Shown here: piece by piece, positions 7,930 to 16,870 of the stretch
Position numbering within the stretch: position 1 is the stretch's first letter
Layout: each line of letters begins with the position of its first letter
Source: Bacteroidetes bacterium UBA2475
GTDB lineage: Bacteria > Bacteroidota > Bacteroidia > B-17B0 > Aurantibacillaceae
DNA: 64,000 bases
Assembly: GCA_002342065.1 (NCBI GenBank)
Contig: DDPF01000010.1
Coordinates: 62,001-126,000 of the forward strand
Direction: 5' to 3'
Translations under genes and position numbers: made by a program
The notes under the pieces: model-generated
The model's input: the letters and a program-made list of their open reading frames with translations, nothing else
What the model was told of the DNA's origin: nothing
The model's database searches: none

Positions 7930-7937
7930 TATATTTG
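7930..7937 (+). promoter_or_regulatory. Promoter -7 element for the epimerase gene
   Basis: TATATTTG, a perfect TAnnTTTG match, lies 32 bases before ATG 7970. No convincing -33 TTG is seen at the usual distance. Confidence 0.5.
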
Positions 7938-7969
7938 CCTTGCGTTAAAAGTTAAAAAAACAACAAAAA

Positions 7970-8881
7970 ATGACAAAAATATTAATAACCGGAGGAAGTG
8001 GTTTAGTTGGTAAAACAGTTTCCGAACTATTATTAAAAAAAGGACATACCGTTGTTTGGTTAAGCAGGGAAAGTGGAAATTATAAAGGTATCACAAAATT
8101 TAAGTGGGATATTTCTAAAAAATATATTGATGAAAAAGCTTTTGAAGGAGTAGACAGCATTATTCATTTAGCCGGCGCTGGAATTGCAGATAAACGTTGG
8201 ACAACTGAATACAAAAAACAAATTATTGATTCGCGGGTTAAAAGTAGTGAGCTGTTGTTTAACTACATGTCTAAAAATAAATTTCCGATTCACACTTTAG
8301 TTGGCGGCAGCGCTATGGGTTATTATGGCGCCATACAAAGCGAAAAGCTGTTTCTTGAAACAGATAATGCCGGAACTGATTTTCTCGCAGAAACCTGTGT
8401 GCTTTGGGAGAAAAGCTACGAACCTTTTATTAATTCCGGTATTCGCACTTCCATAATACGAACAGGTATTGTTCTAAGCAAACAAAGTGGAGCTTATGCA
8501 AAAATGGCTCCCGCCTTTAAACTGGGACTTGGCGCTGCTGTTGCAAGCGGTGAACAATATTTTCCATGGATCCACATTAATGATATTGCTAAAATTTTTG
8601 TACATGCATTATTAGATCAAAAAGTTAGCGGCATTTACAATGGGGTTGCTTCAGAATTGATAACGAATAAAGAGTTTTCTAAACAATTGGCAAAGAGTTT
8701 TAATAAACCATTTTTCTTACCTAATGTACCGGCTTTTATTTTAAAAATAGTTATGGGCGAAAGCTCTGTAATGGTTACTGAAGGCACAAAGATCAGCAAT
8801 CAAAAAATAAAAGATAGCGGTTTTAAGTTTGAGTTTGAAAGCCTAGAAACTGCTTTAAAGTCATTAGTCTTTAGTCCTTAA
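7970..8881 (+). CDS. TIGR01777-family NAD(P)-binding epimerase-like protein
   Basis: A 303-aa extended short-chain dehydrogenase/reductase. It has the nucleotide-binding GGSGLVG at residues 7-13, VDSIIHLAGAGIADKRW near 61-77 and a YYG-x motif near 119 (GSAMGYYGA). The C-terminal part ends in the DUF1731-like segment FKFEFESLETAL. The TIGR01777 family (YfcH, cell-division inhibitor SulA-like annotations) is widespread, but its substrate is unknown. It is convergent with birA, with a 4-bp overlap of the 3' ends. Confidence 0.9.
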   Translation: MTKILITGGSGLVGKTVSELLLKKGHTVVWLSRESGNYKGITKFKWDISKKYIDEKAFEGVDSIIHLAGAGIADKRWTTEYKKQIIDSRVKSSELLFNYMSKNKFPIHTLVGGSAMGYYGAIQSEKLFLETDNAGTDFLAETCVLWEKSYEPFINSGIRTSIIRTGIVLSKQSGAYAKMAPAFKLGLGAAVASGEQYFPWIHINDIAKIFVHALLDQKVSGIYNGVASELITNKEFSKQLAKSFNKPFFLPNVPAFILKIVMGESSVMVTEGTKISNQKIKDSGFKFEFESLETALKSLVFSP

Positions 8882-9636
8882 TAAATCCATTTCACTTCTT
8901 TCACATCTAAATAACAAGATTGGTCATTTCTAGTCTTTAACCATAACAATCCTTCATCACTTACGCCTTGCACAAACATGGTTTTTACCATGCCATCTAT
9001 CTCAAAATCCATCCAGTTATTTAACCTAAAAAAGTGTTTTAAATAGGTCTCTTTTATCTTACTTAATTTGTTATTTTTTAGTTCTAAATAATGTTTTTCG
9101 AAATATTTACAGAACAGTTTTAAAACTTTATCTACCTCAATATCCTTATTTAGCAATACTTTTAGCGAGGTGGCATTGAATGCTTCGTCAAAGATCGTTT
9201 GATTAACGTTAATGCCCACTCCCACTACACTCCAGCTCAACTGCGTGTTTGTAACGTTGTTCTCTATCAATATCCCGGCTATCTTCTGTTTATTCACCAA
9301 TATGTCATTAGGCCATTTAATTTTTATGTCAAATTGGCTACTGTCCAATATTTCAGCCAATGCGTCATAACAGGCCAATGCCGATATTTGGTATAAATAA
9401 TGCTGGTTTTTAAGGTCTAAAAAAGTAGGTCTTACAATTAGCGAAGCAGTCAAATTGCTTGTCTTTTCGGTCTTCCACACGCTTCCGCGCTGCCCTCTTC
9501 CATTCGTCTGTTCCGCTGTATGCACCACTGTTCCTTCAACGGGGTTAACGTTCTTTAACATCTCTATGGCATAAGAATTGGTACTATTAACCTGTGGTAA
9601 AAAAATAAGATTTCTGCCAATAAATAATGTTTCCAT
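8878..9636 (-). CDS. birA: Biotin--[acetyl-CoA carboxylase] ligase
   Basis: Activates biotin with ATP and attaches it to the carboxyl carrier protein. At 252 aa it has only the catalytic and C-terminal domains; the DNA-binding helix-turn-helix of E. coli BirA is absent, so it should not be a repressor. Motifs are the start of the domain at LPQVNSTNSYA, the biotinyl-AMP loop GRGQRGSVW near 47-55, and KWPNDILV-K with AGILIEN near 104-120. It is divergent from rsfS, an arrangement common in this phylum. Confidence 0.93.
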   Translation of the reverse strand: METLFIGRNLIFLPQVNSTNSYAIEMLKNVNPVEGTVVHTAEQTNGRGQRGSVWKTEKTSNLTASLIVRPTFLDLKNQHYLYQISALACYDALAEILDSSQFDIKIKWPNDILVNKQKIAGILIENNVTNTQLSWSVVGVGINVNQTIFDEAFNATSLKVLLNKDIEVDKVLKLFCKYFEKHYLELKNNKLSKIKETYLKHFFRLNNWMDFEIDGMVKTMFVQGVSDEGLLWLKTRNDQSCYLDVKEVKWIY

Positions 9637-9651
9637 TAAACCAAATAAGAT

Positions 9652-9659
9652 TAAATTTG
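9652..9659 (+). promoter_or_regulatory. Promoter -7 element for rsfS-ftsH
   Basis: TAAATTTG, a perfect TAnnTTTG match in the 79-bp gap between divergent birA and rsfS, gives an expected leader of about 50 bases to ATG 9716. Confidence 0.45.
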
Positions 9660-9715
9660 TTCTTTAGTGTAAACCTAGTAAATTTAATTAAAAGTTAAGC
9701 GACAAATAACAATTT

Positions 9716-10375
9716 ATGGCCAAAATTCCGGTTAAAAAAGCAGCAGCTAAAAAAACAATAAAATCTGCCGTTAAAAAGAAAGAAACTACAAAAGCTGCTC
9801 CCGCTAAAAAGGTTGCTGCTAAAAAAACTGTGAAGGCTAAACTTGGGTTTGCTGCAGTAGGCAAGAAAAAAAGCACAAAAGCCAAAGCTCCTGCAAAGAA
9901 AGTAATTAAGAAAAAGGTTATAACTCCCGAAGAAAGAGAGTTTCGTGAGGCCAACCTTATAGCCAATTCAGAAAATAAAAAGAAAACAGGCAGCAGCACA
10001 AAACGTCCTAAAAAATCTTCTACACCAAAAGAAACAACGAGTCTGTTAGACGCCATTGTTGAAGGTATGGAAGACCGCAAGGCGAAGAATATTACCATTT
10101 TAAACATCAGCAAATTAGATAACCGTGTTACGGATTATTTTGTTATTTGCGATGCGGATAGCAAGACCCACGTTAACTCTATTGCCGATAGCGTAGAAGA
10201 CATGGTTATAAAATTGACAAACGAAAAAGCCTACCACGCCGAAGGACACCAGAACAGCGAATGGATCTTAATTGATTACATTAACATTGTGGTGCATGTA
10301 TTTTTACGCGAGACCCGTGAATTTTACAATATTGAAGGGCTTTGGGGCGATGCCGAAATAACTACCATTAATTAA
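9716..10375 (+). CDS. rsfS: Ribosomal silencing factor RsfS with Lys/Ala-rich N-terminal tail
   Basis: The C-terminal part, from about residue 104 (TTSLLDAIVEGMEDRKAKNI) to the end, is a complete RsfS/Iojap domain. It has the usual DYFVICDADSKTHVNSIA, HAEGHQNSEWILIDY and VVHVFLRETREFYNIEGLW segments. RsfS binds uL14 on the 50S subunit and blocks subunit joining during starvation. The first ~100 residues are unusual: a disordered tail of AAKK, APAKK and KSTKAKAPAKK motifs resembling histone H1-like bacterial proteins. RsfS is normally 105-130 aa, so this 219-aa form is an extension. ATG 9716 has no in-frame rival before the basic tail, and ftsH follows after 24 bp. Confidence 0.92.
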   Translation: MAKIPVKKAAAKKTIKSAVKKKETTKAAPAKKVAAKKTVKAKLGFAAVGKKKSTKAKAPAKKVIKKKVITPEEREFREANLIANSENKKKTGSSTKRPKKSSTPKETTSLLDAIVEGMEDRKAKNITILNISKLDNRVTDYFVICDADSKTHVNSIADSVEDMVIKLTNEKAYHAEGHQNSEWILIDYINIVVHVFLRETREFYNIEGLWGDAEITTIN

Positions 10376-10399
10376 AATTTTACATAGATAGAATCTAAG

Positions 10400-12517
10400 A
10401 TGAGCGACGAACAAAATACAGAACCTACACAGAACGATACGAACAATAAATCCAGTTCGTCTGAAGAAGAGAGAAAGAAACAATTTGAGCGTATGAAAGA
10501 AAAATTCAGTCGCCCTAATTCTAATTTTGGAGGCGGTAAAGGCGGCAACAGCGGCAATAATTTTTATTGGATCTATGGGGTTGTTATAGCAGTATTATTA
10601 TTTATTGTTTTTTACGGCAATGGTTTTACACCAAAATTGCAGGAAATTAGCCAGGGTAAATTTTACCAGGATATGCTTGCAAAAGGCGATGTAAAAGAAG
10701 TTGTTATTGTAAATAAAACAATTGCAAGAATTTATATTGATGCAGATACAATTGCAAATGCAAACCGTTACAAAGATCCAAAAACAGCACGTGCTTTATT
10801 CCCTGATAAAAATTATAAAGGCCCGCATTTTTATATTACTGTTCCATCTATTGATAATTTAATGCTGGGAATGGAAAAAGTGCAGAATGAAGCAGGTATT
10901 CCAAAAGATAAGCAGGTTTTTGCTCGTAGTATTGAAGAGACCAATTGGATGAGCGATCAGTTACCATGGTTATTACCAATATTAATTATGGTAGTGCTTT
11001 GGATAGTGATGATGCGCCGTATGGGCGGTGGCGGTGGCAGCGGTGGCCCCGGCCAGATATTTAATATCGGCAAATCAAAAGCAACTTTATTTGATAAAGA
11101 CTCTAACGTAAATATTACTTTTAATGATGTTGCCGGATTAGACGGTGCAAAAATGGAGGTGATGGAGATCGTTGATTTTCTTAAGAATCCAAAAAAATAT
11201 ACCGACTTAGGTGCAAAAATTCCTAAAGGTGCTTTATTGGTTGGCCCTCCGGGTACCGGTAAAACCTTACTAGCGAAAGCAGTTGCAGGCGAAGCAAAAG
11301 TTCCTTTCTTCTCGTTAAGCGGATCGGATTTTGTGGAGATGTTTGTAGGTGTTGGTGCAAGCCGTGTGCGTGACTTGTTTAAACAAGCAAAAGAAAAAGC
11401 ACCTTGTATCATCTTTATTGATGAGATAGATGCGATCGGTCGTGCACGTGGTAAGAATGCTGCAGCCGGTGGAAATGATGAACGCGAGAACACTTTAAAT
11501 CAATTATTGACCGAGATGGATGGTTTTGGAACCAACAGCGGTGTAATTATTTTAGCTGCTACAAACCGTGCAGATATTTTGGACAGAGCGTTGATGCGTG
11601 CAGGTCGTTTTGACAGACAAATTTATGTTGACATGCCTGACTTAAATGAGCGTAAAGAAATTTTTGCGGTGCATTTAAAGAAAATTAAAATTGACGAGAG
11701 TGTACAAATTGATTTCTTAGCAAAACAAACTCCCGGTTTTAGTGGTGCAGACATTGCGAACATTTGTAACGAAGCAGCTTTGATCGCAGCGCGTTCAAAT
11801 AAAAAGACAGTACAAAAACAGGATTTCTTAGATGCAGTAGATAGAATTATTGCAGGTTTAGAAAAGAAGAATAAAATTATTACGCCACAGGAAAAACGTG
11901 TAATTGCTTTTCACGAAGCGGGACATGCAACAGTGAGCTGGATGTTAGAGCATGCGAGCCCATTGGTAAAAGTGACTATTGTACCGCGTGGCCGCTCGCT
12001 AGGCGCTGCCTGGTATTTACCGGAAGAAAGACAAATTACTACTACTGAGCAAATAATGGATGAAATATGTGCTGCTTTAGGTGGACGTGTTGCAGAAGAA
12101 ATAACATTTGGAAAAATAAGCACAGGCGCTTTAAGCGATCTTGAGAAAATAACCAAACAAGCCTATGCTTGTATAGTATATTACGGTTTAAATGAAAAGA
12201 TCGGAAATATTAGTTACTACGATAGTTCAGGGCAAGGCGATTATACATTTAGTAAACCTTATAGCGAGAACACGGCAAAAACAATTGACGAAGAGGTGAA
12301 AAAGATGATAGATATTGCTTATGCAAAAACAAAACAGATCTTATTGGTTAATAAAGATAAACTGACATTACTCGCACAAAAATTATTAGAGAAAGAAGTT
12401 ATTTTTAAAGAAGACCTTGAAGACATTTTTGGTAAACGTCCTTTTGACAAACCGGAAGAAATTATGACACCAAAAATTGATGCTAATACAACTACTCCAA
12501 AAATAGATAGTTTGTAG
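10400..12517 (+). CDS. ftsH: ATP-dependent zinc metalloprotease FtsH
   Basis: A 705-aa membrane AAA protease that degrades misfolded membrane proteins and regulatory targets. There is a Ser/Gly-rich cytosolic N-terminus, then transmembrane helices at about 56-74 and 188-206 flanking a periplasmic domain. A Gly-rich linker follows, then Walker A GPPGTGKT at 282-289, Walker B IIFIDEIDAIG near 338, the SRH ATNRADILDRALMRAGRFDR, and the zinc site HEAGH at 505-509. The long hydrophilic N-terminus (about 55 aa) is typical of Bacteroidota FtsH. It is cotranscribed with rsfS and ends at a strong terminator. Confidence 0.97.
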   Translation: MSDEQNTEPTQNDTNNKSSSSEEERKKQFERMKEKFSRPNSNFGGGKGGNSGNNFYWIYGVVIAVLLFIVFYGNGFTPKLQEISQGKFYQDMLAKGDVKEVVIVNKTIARIYIDADTIANANRYKDPKTARALFPDKNYKGPHFYITVPSIDNLMLGMEKVQNEAGIPKDKQVFARSIEETNWMSDQLPWLLPILIMVVLWIVMMRRMGGGGGSGGPGQIFNIGKSKATLFDKDSNVNITFNDVAGLDGAKMEVMEIVDFLKNPKKYTDLGAKIPKGALLVGPPGTGKTLLAKAVAGEAKVPFFSLSGSDFVEMFVGVGASRVRDLFKQAKEKAPCIIFIDEIDAIGRARGKNAAAGGNDERENTLNQLLTEMDGFGTNSGVIILAATNRADILDRALMRAGRFDRQIYVDMPDLNERKEIFAVHLKKIKIDESVQIDFLAKQTPGFSGADIANICNEAALIAARSNKKTVQKQDFLDAVDRIIAGLEKKNKIITPQEKRVIAFHEAGHATVSWMLEHASPLVKVTIVPRGRSLGAAWYLPEERQITTTEQIMDEICAALGGRVAEEITFGKISTGALSDLEKITKQAYACIVYYGLNEKIGNISYYDSSGQGDYTFSKPYSENTAKTIDEEVKKMIDIAYAKTKQILLVNKDKLTLLAQKLLEKEVIFKEDLEDIFGKRPFDKPEEIMTPKIDANTTTPKIDSL

Positions 12518-12534
12518 AAAATAATTTTAAAATT

Positions 12535-12567
12535 AAAAAGGCGGATCAGAAATGGTTCGCCTTTTTT
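12535..12567 (+). terminator. Intrinsic terminator after ftsH
   Basis: AAAAAGGCG (12535-12543) pairs with CGCCTTTTT (12558-12566), extended inward by GATC/GGTT with wobble pairs, and continues into a T-run. Confidence 0.8.
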
Positions 12568-12600
12568 AGTTAAAGTGAATTTATTTCGTAAATTTAAGTA

Positions 12601-13890
12601 ATGAAAAAGGTAACAGGACAACCAGGAAAGTGGTTATTTCTAAATAGAATATCATTTATTAAAAAAGGCATAAATTACTATCTGGTAGTTTATGCTCTTT
12701 TATTTCCTTTTTTCGGATTCACTCAAATCGCAAATTATGTTTCAAACGGAAGTTTTGAAAATAATTATTCTTGTGTTAGTTTTAATTCAATTAATGTTGC
12801 AAAAAATTGGCGTTCAATAGATTCATCAATATTTTCTGGAGTGCTTTATTGCAGTTCATGTTATTCTAATATTCCAAGCAATTCATATGGTTATCAATGG
12901 CCAAGAACAGGTCAAAGCAATGTAATAACAGATTTCTTGTGTCAACCCCCTCAATGTTCATCAACATCAAATAGGGGTTATTACAGAAATCGGTTAAAGG
13001 CAAATCTAATTTCCGGCAAAACATATTGTGTCAAATTTTATGTAAATATTGGGAACAATAGTACTTATGGTATTGATGCTTTTGGAGCTTATTTTGGTGA
13101 TAACTCTTTAGATACGATTACAAAAATTAGTATACCTCTTACGTATCTTAATCCGCAAGTACAAAATCCTATTGGTAATATTATTACTGATACTTTAAAT
13201 TGGATTGCTATTACTGGTACGTTTGTAGCCAATGGAACAGAAAAAAACTGCGTGATAGGCAATTTTAAATCAGATGCAAACACAAATAAAATACTAATTA
13301 ACCCAACCTTTTTACCAAAAATAGCTACAACAGTATTAGTTGACGATGCCTCTTGCATCCCTTTAGATCTTCCCGCTTATGCAGGTCCTGATATTTGGGG
13401 TATACCAGGCAACACGGTTTATATAGGTAGGCCGCAAGATGTTGGTATTGATGAAGCTTGCCAATGGTTTCAGTTGCCTAATACAACTAGTGTTATTTCA
13501 ACTTCCGCTGGTTTAACCCTAACAGTTACTATTCCAACTTGTACGTACATGGTGAAACAGGATATTTGCGGTGTGATCAAATATGATACAGTAGTTGTTT
13601 ATGCAAGCGGAGTTGGCCTTTTAAGTTCGAGCGCTGTCGAGAACAATGTAAGGCTCTTTCCTAACCCTGCGCAAGATCTTTTAAGTATTGAGTTAGATTT
13701 TAATAATAGTCAATCTTTTAATTTAAGATTGTATAATAATCTTGGACAATTGATTAGAGAAGAAGAACTTGTTTTCAAGAATAAAACTGCAACGGTGAAC
13801 ACGAAAGAACTTACCAACGGAATTTATTTCGTAAATTTAGTTAATGAAAAGGGCGAGAAATCGGTTAAAAAATTGGTTATTGCAAAATAA
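12601..13890 (+). CDS. T9SS-sorted secreted protein, jelly-roll/Ig-like, paralogue 1
   Basis: A 429-aa secreted protein. A long basic n-region precedes the hydrophobic core INYYLVVYALLFPFFGFTQ, with cleavage near residue 41. An N-terminal domain with NYVSNGSFE and W-rich strands resembles carbohydrate-binding jelly-roll modules of Bacteroidota adhesins. It is followed by an Ig/PKD-like module (AYAGPDIWGIPGNTVYIG to YDTVVVYASG, about 257-340). A type A T9SS sorting domain (LFPNPAQDLLSIEL, YNNLGQLIREEE, ELTNGIYFVNLV) ends the protein. It is expected to be exported by Sec and then across the outer membrane. The ligand is unknown, and it is the first of four cargo genes in a row. Confidence 0.85.
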   Translation: MKKVTGQPGKWLFLNRISFIKKGINYYLVVYALLFPFFGFTQIANYVSNGSFENNYSCVSFNSINVAKNWRSIDSSIFSGVLYCSSCYSNIPSNSYGYQWPRTGQSNVITDFLCQPPQCSSTSNRGYYRNRLKANLISGKTYCVKFYVNIGNNSTYGIDAFGAYFGDNSLDTITKISIPLTYLNPQVQNPIGNIITDTLNWIAITGTFVANGTEKNCVIGNFKSDANTNKILINPTFLPKIATTVLVDDASCIPLDLPAYAGPDIWGIPGNTVYIGRPQDVGIDEACQWFQLPNTTSVISTSAGLTLTVTIPTCTYMVKQDICGVIKYDTVVVYASGVGLLSSSAVENNVRLFPNPAQDLLSIELDFNNSQSFNLRLYNNLGQLIREEELVFKNKTATVNTKELTNGIYFVNLVNEKGEKSVKKLVIAK

Positions 13891-13908
13891 ATTAAATTTA
13901 TTTTTTCA

Positions 13909-13952
13909 AAAAAAACATTTGAAGTATTTTATAACGCTTCAAATGTTTTTTT
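13909..13952 (+). terminator. Terminator-like hairpin overlapping the next gene's signal-peptide codons
   Basis: A perfect 16-bp stem: AAAAAAACATTTGAAG at 13909-13924 pairs with CTTCAAATGTTTTTTT at 13937-13952 around a 12-base loop, and the right arm ends in a T-tract. It begins 19 bases after the stop of the preceding gene and contains both candidate start codons (TTG 13919, ATG 13943) of the next gene. Confidence 0.65.
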
Positions 13953-15139
13953 GTTTTTCCTCCTATATAGCTCAAACTGCTAACTATGTTAGTAATGGTG
14001 GCTTTGAGCAAAAATATAACTGTAATTATCCTAACTTTATTAATATAGTTAAGAATTGGAGAACAATCGATTCTTTAAACTTTAGTGTTACATTTAATAA
14101 TACTTGTTATCCAAATATTCCTTACGGCCTTCATGGATTTCAATGGGCAAGGACTGGACAAAGTTATGCAGAAGCTTCATTTTTATGCCAACCACCCGCA
14201 TGCTCAATTGAAAGTAACAGAGGTTATTTTAGAAATCGCCTAAAGTCAAATCTAATATCAGGAAAAATATATTGTGTAAAATTTTATGTGAATATTACTG
14301 ATAATTCTAGTTATGGAATAGACTCATATGGTGCGTATTTTGGCGACATTACACTAGATACAATTACAAAAACACAAGTGCCTTTAACCTATTTAACCCC
14401 ACAAGTACAAAACACAGTTAGCAACATTATTACCGATACAATGAATTGGATACCTGTGACTGGAACTTTTGTTGCTAGTGGTACAGAAAAATTTATGGTT
14501 ATTGGTAATTTTAAATCTGATGCGGCGACTACTAAAACTCTAATTAATACTATCAATGCACCCAATGTTTATTGTAATGTTTTAGTCGATGATGTTTCTT
14601 GTATCCCTTTAGATCTTCCCGCTTATGCAGGTCCTGATATTTGGGGCATACCTGGCAATACAGTTTATATTGGCAGGCCACAAGATGTTGGTATTGATGA
14701 AGCTTGTCAATGGTTTAAGTTACCTAACACAACTAGCGTAATTGCAACTTCTGCCGGTTTAACCTTAACAGTTACTATTCCAACTTGTACATACATGGTG
14801 AAACAAGATATTTGCGGCGTAATTAAATATGATACAGTGATAGTTTATGCAAGCGGAGTTGGTTTAAATCAACAAGAAATTATTAAGAATAATTTTAACT
14901 TATTTCCAATTCCTGCAAAAGATGAGTTAAACATCGGTTTCAATTTTGACCTTGATAATGAATTTACAAAGATTGAAATTTTAAATAATCTTGGTCAAAT
15001 AATTAGGGAAGAAGAAATTGTTTTTAAAAATAAGGGCGCTTCGGTAAAAACCAATGATCTGCCAAACGGTGTTTATTTACTTAATTTAAAAAGTGCCAAC
15101 TCATTAAGCGTTAGTAAACGCTTTGTTATTGCCCGATAA
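13919..15139 (+). CDS. T9SS-sorted secreted protein, paralogue 2
   Basis: A paralogue of the preceding gene with the same order: signal peptide, NYVSNGGFE jelly-roll-like domain, AYAGPDIWGIPGNTVYIG Ig-like domain and T9SS tail (LFPIPAKDELNIGF, LPNGVYLLNL, KRFVIAR). The start is uncertain. An in-frame ATG at 13844 lies inside the preceding gene and would give a long charged leader, so I reject it. TTG 13919 gives MKYFITLQMFFCFSSYIAQ, a good signal peptide, while ATG 13943 gives a very short one. Both lie in a terminator-like hairpin, so expression may be attenuated. The module around residues 225-315 is nearly identical to that of its neighbour. Confidence 0.82.
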   Translation: MKYFITLQMFFCFSSYIAQTANYVSNGGFEQKYNCNYPNFINIVKNWRTIDSLNFSVTFNNTCYPNIPYGLHGFQWARTGQSYAEASFLCQPPACSIESNRGYFRNRLKSNLISGKIYCVKFYVNITDNSSYGIDSYGAYFGDITLDTITKTQVPLTYLTPQVQNTVSNIITDTMNWIPVTGTFVASGTEKFMVIGNFKSDAATTKTLINTINAPNVYCNVLVDDVSCIPLDLPAYAGPDIWGIPGNTVYIGRPQDVGIDEACQWFKLPNTTSVIATSAGLTLTVTIPTCTYMVKQDICGVIKYDTVIVYASGVGLNQQEIIKNNFNLFPIPAKDELNIGFNFDLDNEFTKIEILNNLGQIIREEEIVFKNKGASVKTNDLPNGVYLLNLKSANSLSVSKRFVIAR

Positions 15140-15202
15140 TAAATGGATTAGCAAAAATTGGCATGATTTATGTGAGTTTTTAATGATCAAACACACTTCA
15201 AA

Positions 15203-16168
15203 ATGAAAGTACTTAAATGGTTTTACATCTCCATAATATTGCAACTTAATTTTTTTGGATTTACGCAAAACTTAGTTCCCAACGGTGATTTTGAGACTCA
15301 TTTAGCTTGCCCGTATGGTTTAGGGTTGGTCAATTATGCTACCGGTTGGGTTCAACCCACAGTCGGAAGTTGTGATTTTTTTGACACCTGCGCCTTTGCA
15401 AATTCGGTTGACATTCCAAATAATTATTTTGGTGTTCAAAATGCATATAATGGCAAGGGATATAGTGGAATTTATGCTTATTACTTTTGGCCCACCACAT
15501 ATAGGGAATATATCCAGACTCAACTCAACTCACCACTTATTATTAACGCAAAATATTATATCTCATGTAGGGTATCATTGGCCGACAGCTCGAAATACGC
15601 AACCGATGATCTTGGAATTTATATTTCGCAAAATCCACCCACTACAAATTCTGATACCGCTCTTAGCAATTTTATTCCACAAGTAGCTAATCCTCAAAAC
15701 CAATTCTTAACTAACAAAACTGGTTGGAAACGAATATTTGGTTCGTACAAAGCGCTAGGTGGTGAAGAATATATTACTATTGGCAATTTTAAAAACGACG
15801 CTAATACGGATACGGTCCGGGTATCATTGCCGATTTATAGACCTGGTGATACCACAAGCTACTATTACATTGACCGTGTTTGCGTTTCGTTGGATTCGGC
15901 TTTTTGTTATGGTCCAAACGATGAAGTAGGAATAACGGAATTAACTCAAATGAAAAGTTCAATTTACTATAACAACGAACAAATTATTATTGATCAAAAC
16001 GGAAGTTATAAAATAGAAATATTTGACGTGTATGGAATTAAGAGGAAAGAAGAAATTTTTGAAGGAAAACAATCTATAGATGTTTCAACTTTGGAAAAGG
16101 GATGTTATATTATTATACTTCAGCAAAATGAAAGTGCCATCCGGAAGAAGTTATATATTTCAAATTAG
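15203..16168 (+). CDS. Secreted jelly-roll-like protein with T9SS-type tail
   Basis: A 321-aa protein beginning with signal peptide MKVLKWFYISIILQLNFFGF and cleavage before TQNLVPNGDFE. The NLVPNGDFE start, W- and Y-rich strands, and a segment ending EYITIGNFKNDANTDT followed by IDRVCVSLD match the N-terminal module of the two upstream paralogues (both have IGNFKSDA), but it lacks their Ig-like module. The C-terminus (SYKIEIFDVYGIKRKEEIFE ... LEKGCYIIILQQ) is a divergent T9SS type A sorting domain. Ligand binding at the cell surface is inferred, not shown. Confidence 0.8.
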   Translation: MKVLKWFYISIILQLNFFGFTQNLVPNGDFETHLACPYGLGLVNYATGWVQPTVGSCDFFDTCAFANSVDIPNNYFGVQNAYNGKGYSGIYAYYFWPTTYREYIQTQLNSPLIINAKYYISCRVSLADSSKYATDDLGIYISQNPPTTNSDTALSNFIPQVANPQNQFLTNKTGWKRIFGSYKALGGEEYITIGNFKNDANTDTVRVSLPIYRPGDTTSYYYIDRVCVSLDSAFCYGPNDEVGITELTQMKSSIYYNNEQIIIDQNGSYKIEIFDVYGIKRKEEIFEGKQSIDVSTLEKGCYIIILQQNESAIRKKLYISN

Positions 16169-16212
16169 AATTAAATTTTTCTTTAAAATGACTAATACCG
16201 AAAAGAAGTAGT

Positions 16213-16827
16213 ATGAAAAAAACATTATTAATTTTATTTACTTTTTTAGGAGTAATAAATAACTGTGCTAAATCCCAATCGTCAATTGTTACAGCTACAT
16301 TCCAAATTACAAATACGTGTACGACTTGTTGTAATGGAACTATTTCGGTAACCGGAATAACTTATACCTGTCCTAGCACTCCTCCAATAAATCTTGCGCT
16401 AATAACTCCTACCACAGGTTCTCCTATATTCGGAAACACCTCAACATGGACGGGTTTATGTAATGGTGTTTATACTGTGGCAGTGAACTTTAATGGTGAT
16501 CCAAATCCTTCAGCATGTGGAGCATATTTTACCTGCTCGGTGGGTTATAATATTCCAACAAATTTAGTCGGTATCGAAGTTTATAAGTCGAATTTTGATG
16601 TTTTTCCAAACCCCGCAAATGACAAAATAAATGTCCGATTTACTTCTGGCGAAAAAGAATTCACCAAAGCGCAAATAGTAAATAGTGTTGGGCAAGTTGT
16701 AAAAGAAGTTGAATTAAATAATAACACACAAATTAATATTGAAGATCTGCCTAGCGGCGTTTATATTTTAAATTGTAAAAATCTAGAATCTTCAATCATC
16801 AGCAAACGTTTTGTAGTTGCGCGGTAA
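16213..16827 (+). CDS. Small Cys-rich T9SS-sorted secreted protein
   Basis: A 204-aa protein: signal peptide MKKTLLILFTFLGVINNCAKS, then about 100 residues rich in Cys, Thr, Pro and Gly (TNTCTTCCNGTISVTGITYT). This resembles the SprB-repeat type module with its ...CNGxxxV... and GLCNGVYTVAVNF strands. The T9SS sorting tail runs from VFPNPANDKINVRF to LPSGVYILNC and KRFVVAR. The KRFV[VI]AR end is shared with paralogue 2. Last of the four-cargo group; no terminator is obvious behind it. Confidence 0.8.
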   Translation: MKKTLLILFTFLGVINNCAKSQSSIVTATFQITNTCTTCCNGTISVTGITYTCPSTPPINLALITPTTGSPIFGNTSTWTGLCNGVYTVAVNFNGDPNPSACGAYFTCSVGYNIPTNLVGIEVYKSNFDVFPNPANDKINVRFTSGEKEFTKAQIVNSVGQVVKEVELNNNTQINIEDLPSGVYILNCKNLESSIISKRFVVAR

Positions 16828-16870
16828 GTAAATCAAACGTAAACAAAAGCTACAGCGGGGTACACATTTG

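Noticed and set aside
13844..13918. Upstream in-frame ATG start for the second T9SS paralogue
   Set aside because: It lies within the 3' end of the preceding gene in another frame and would put about 25 charged residues before the signal peptide.
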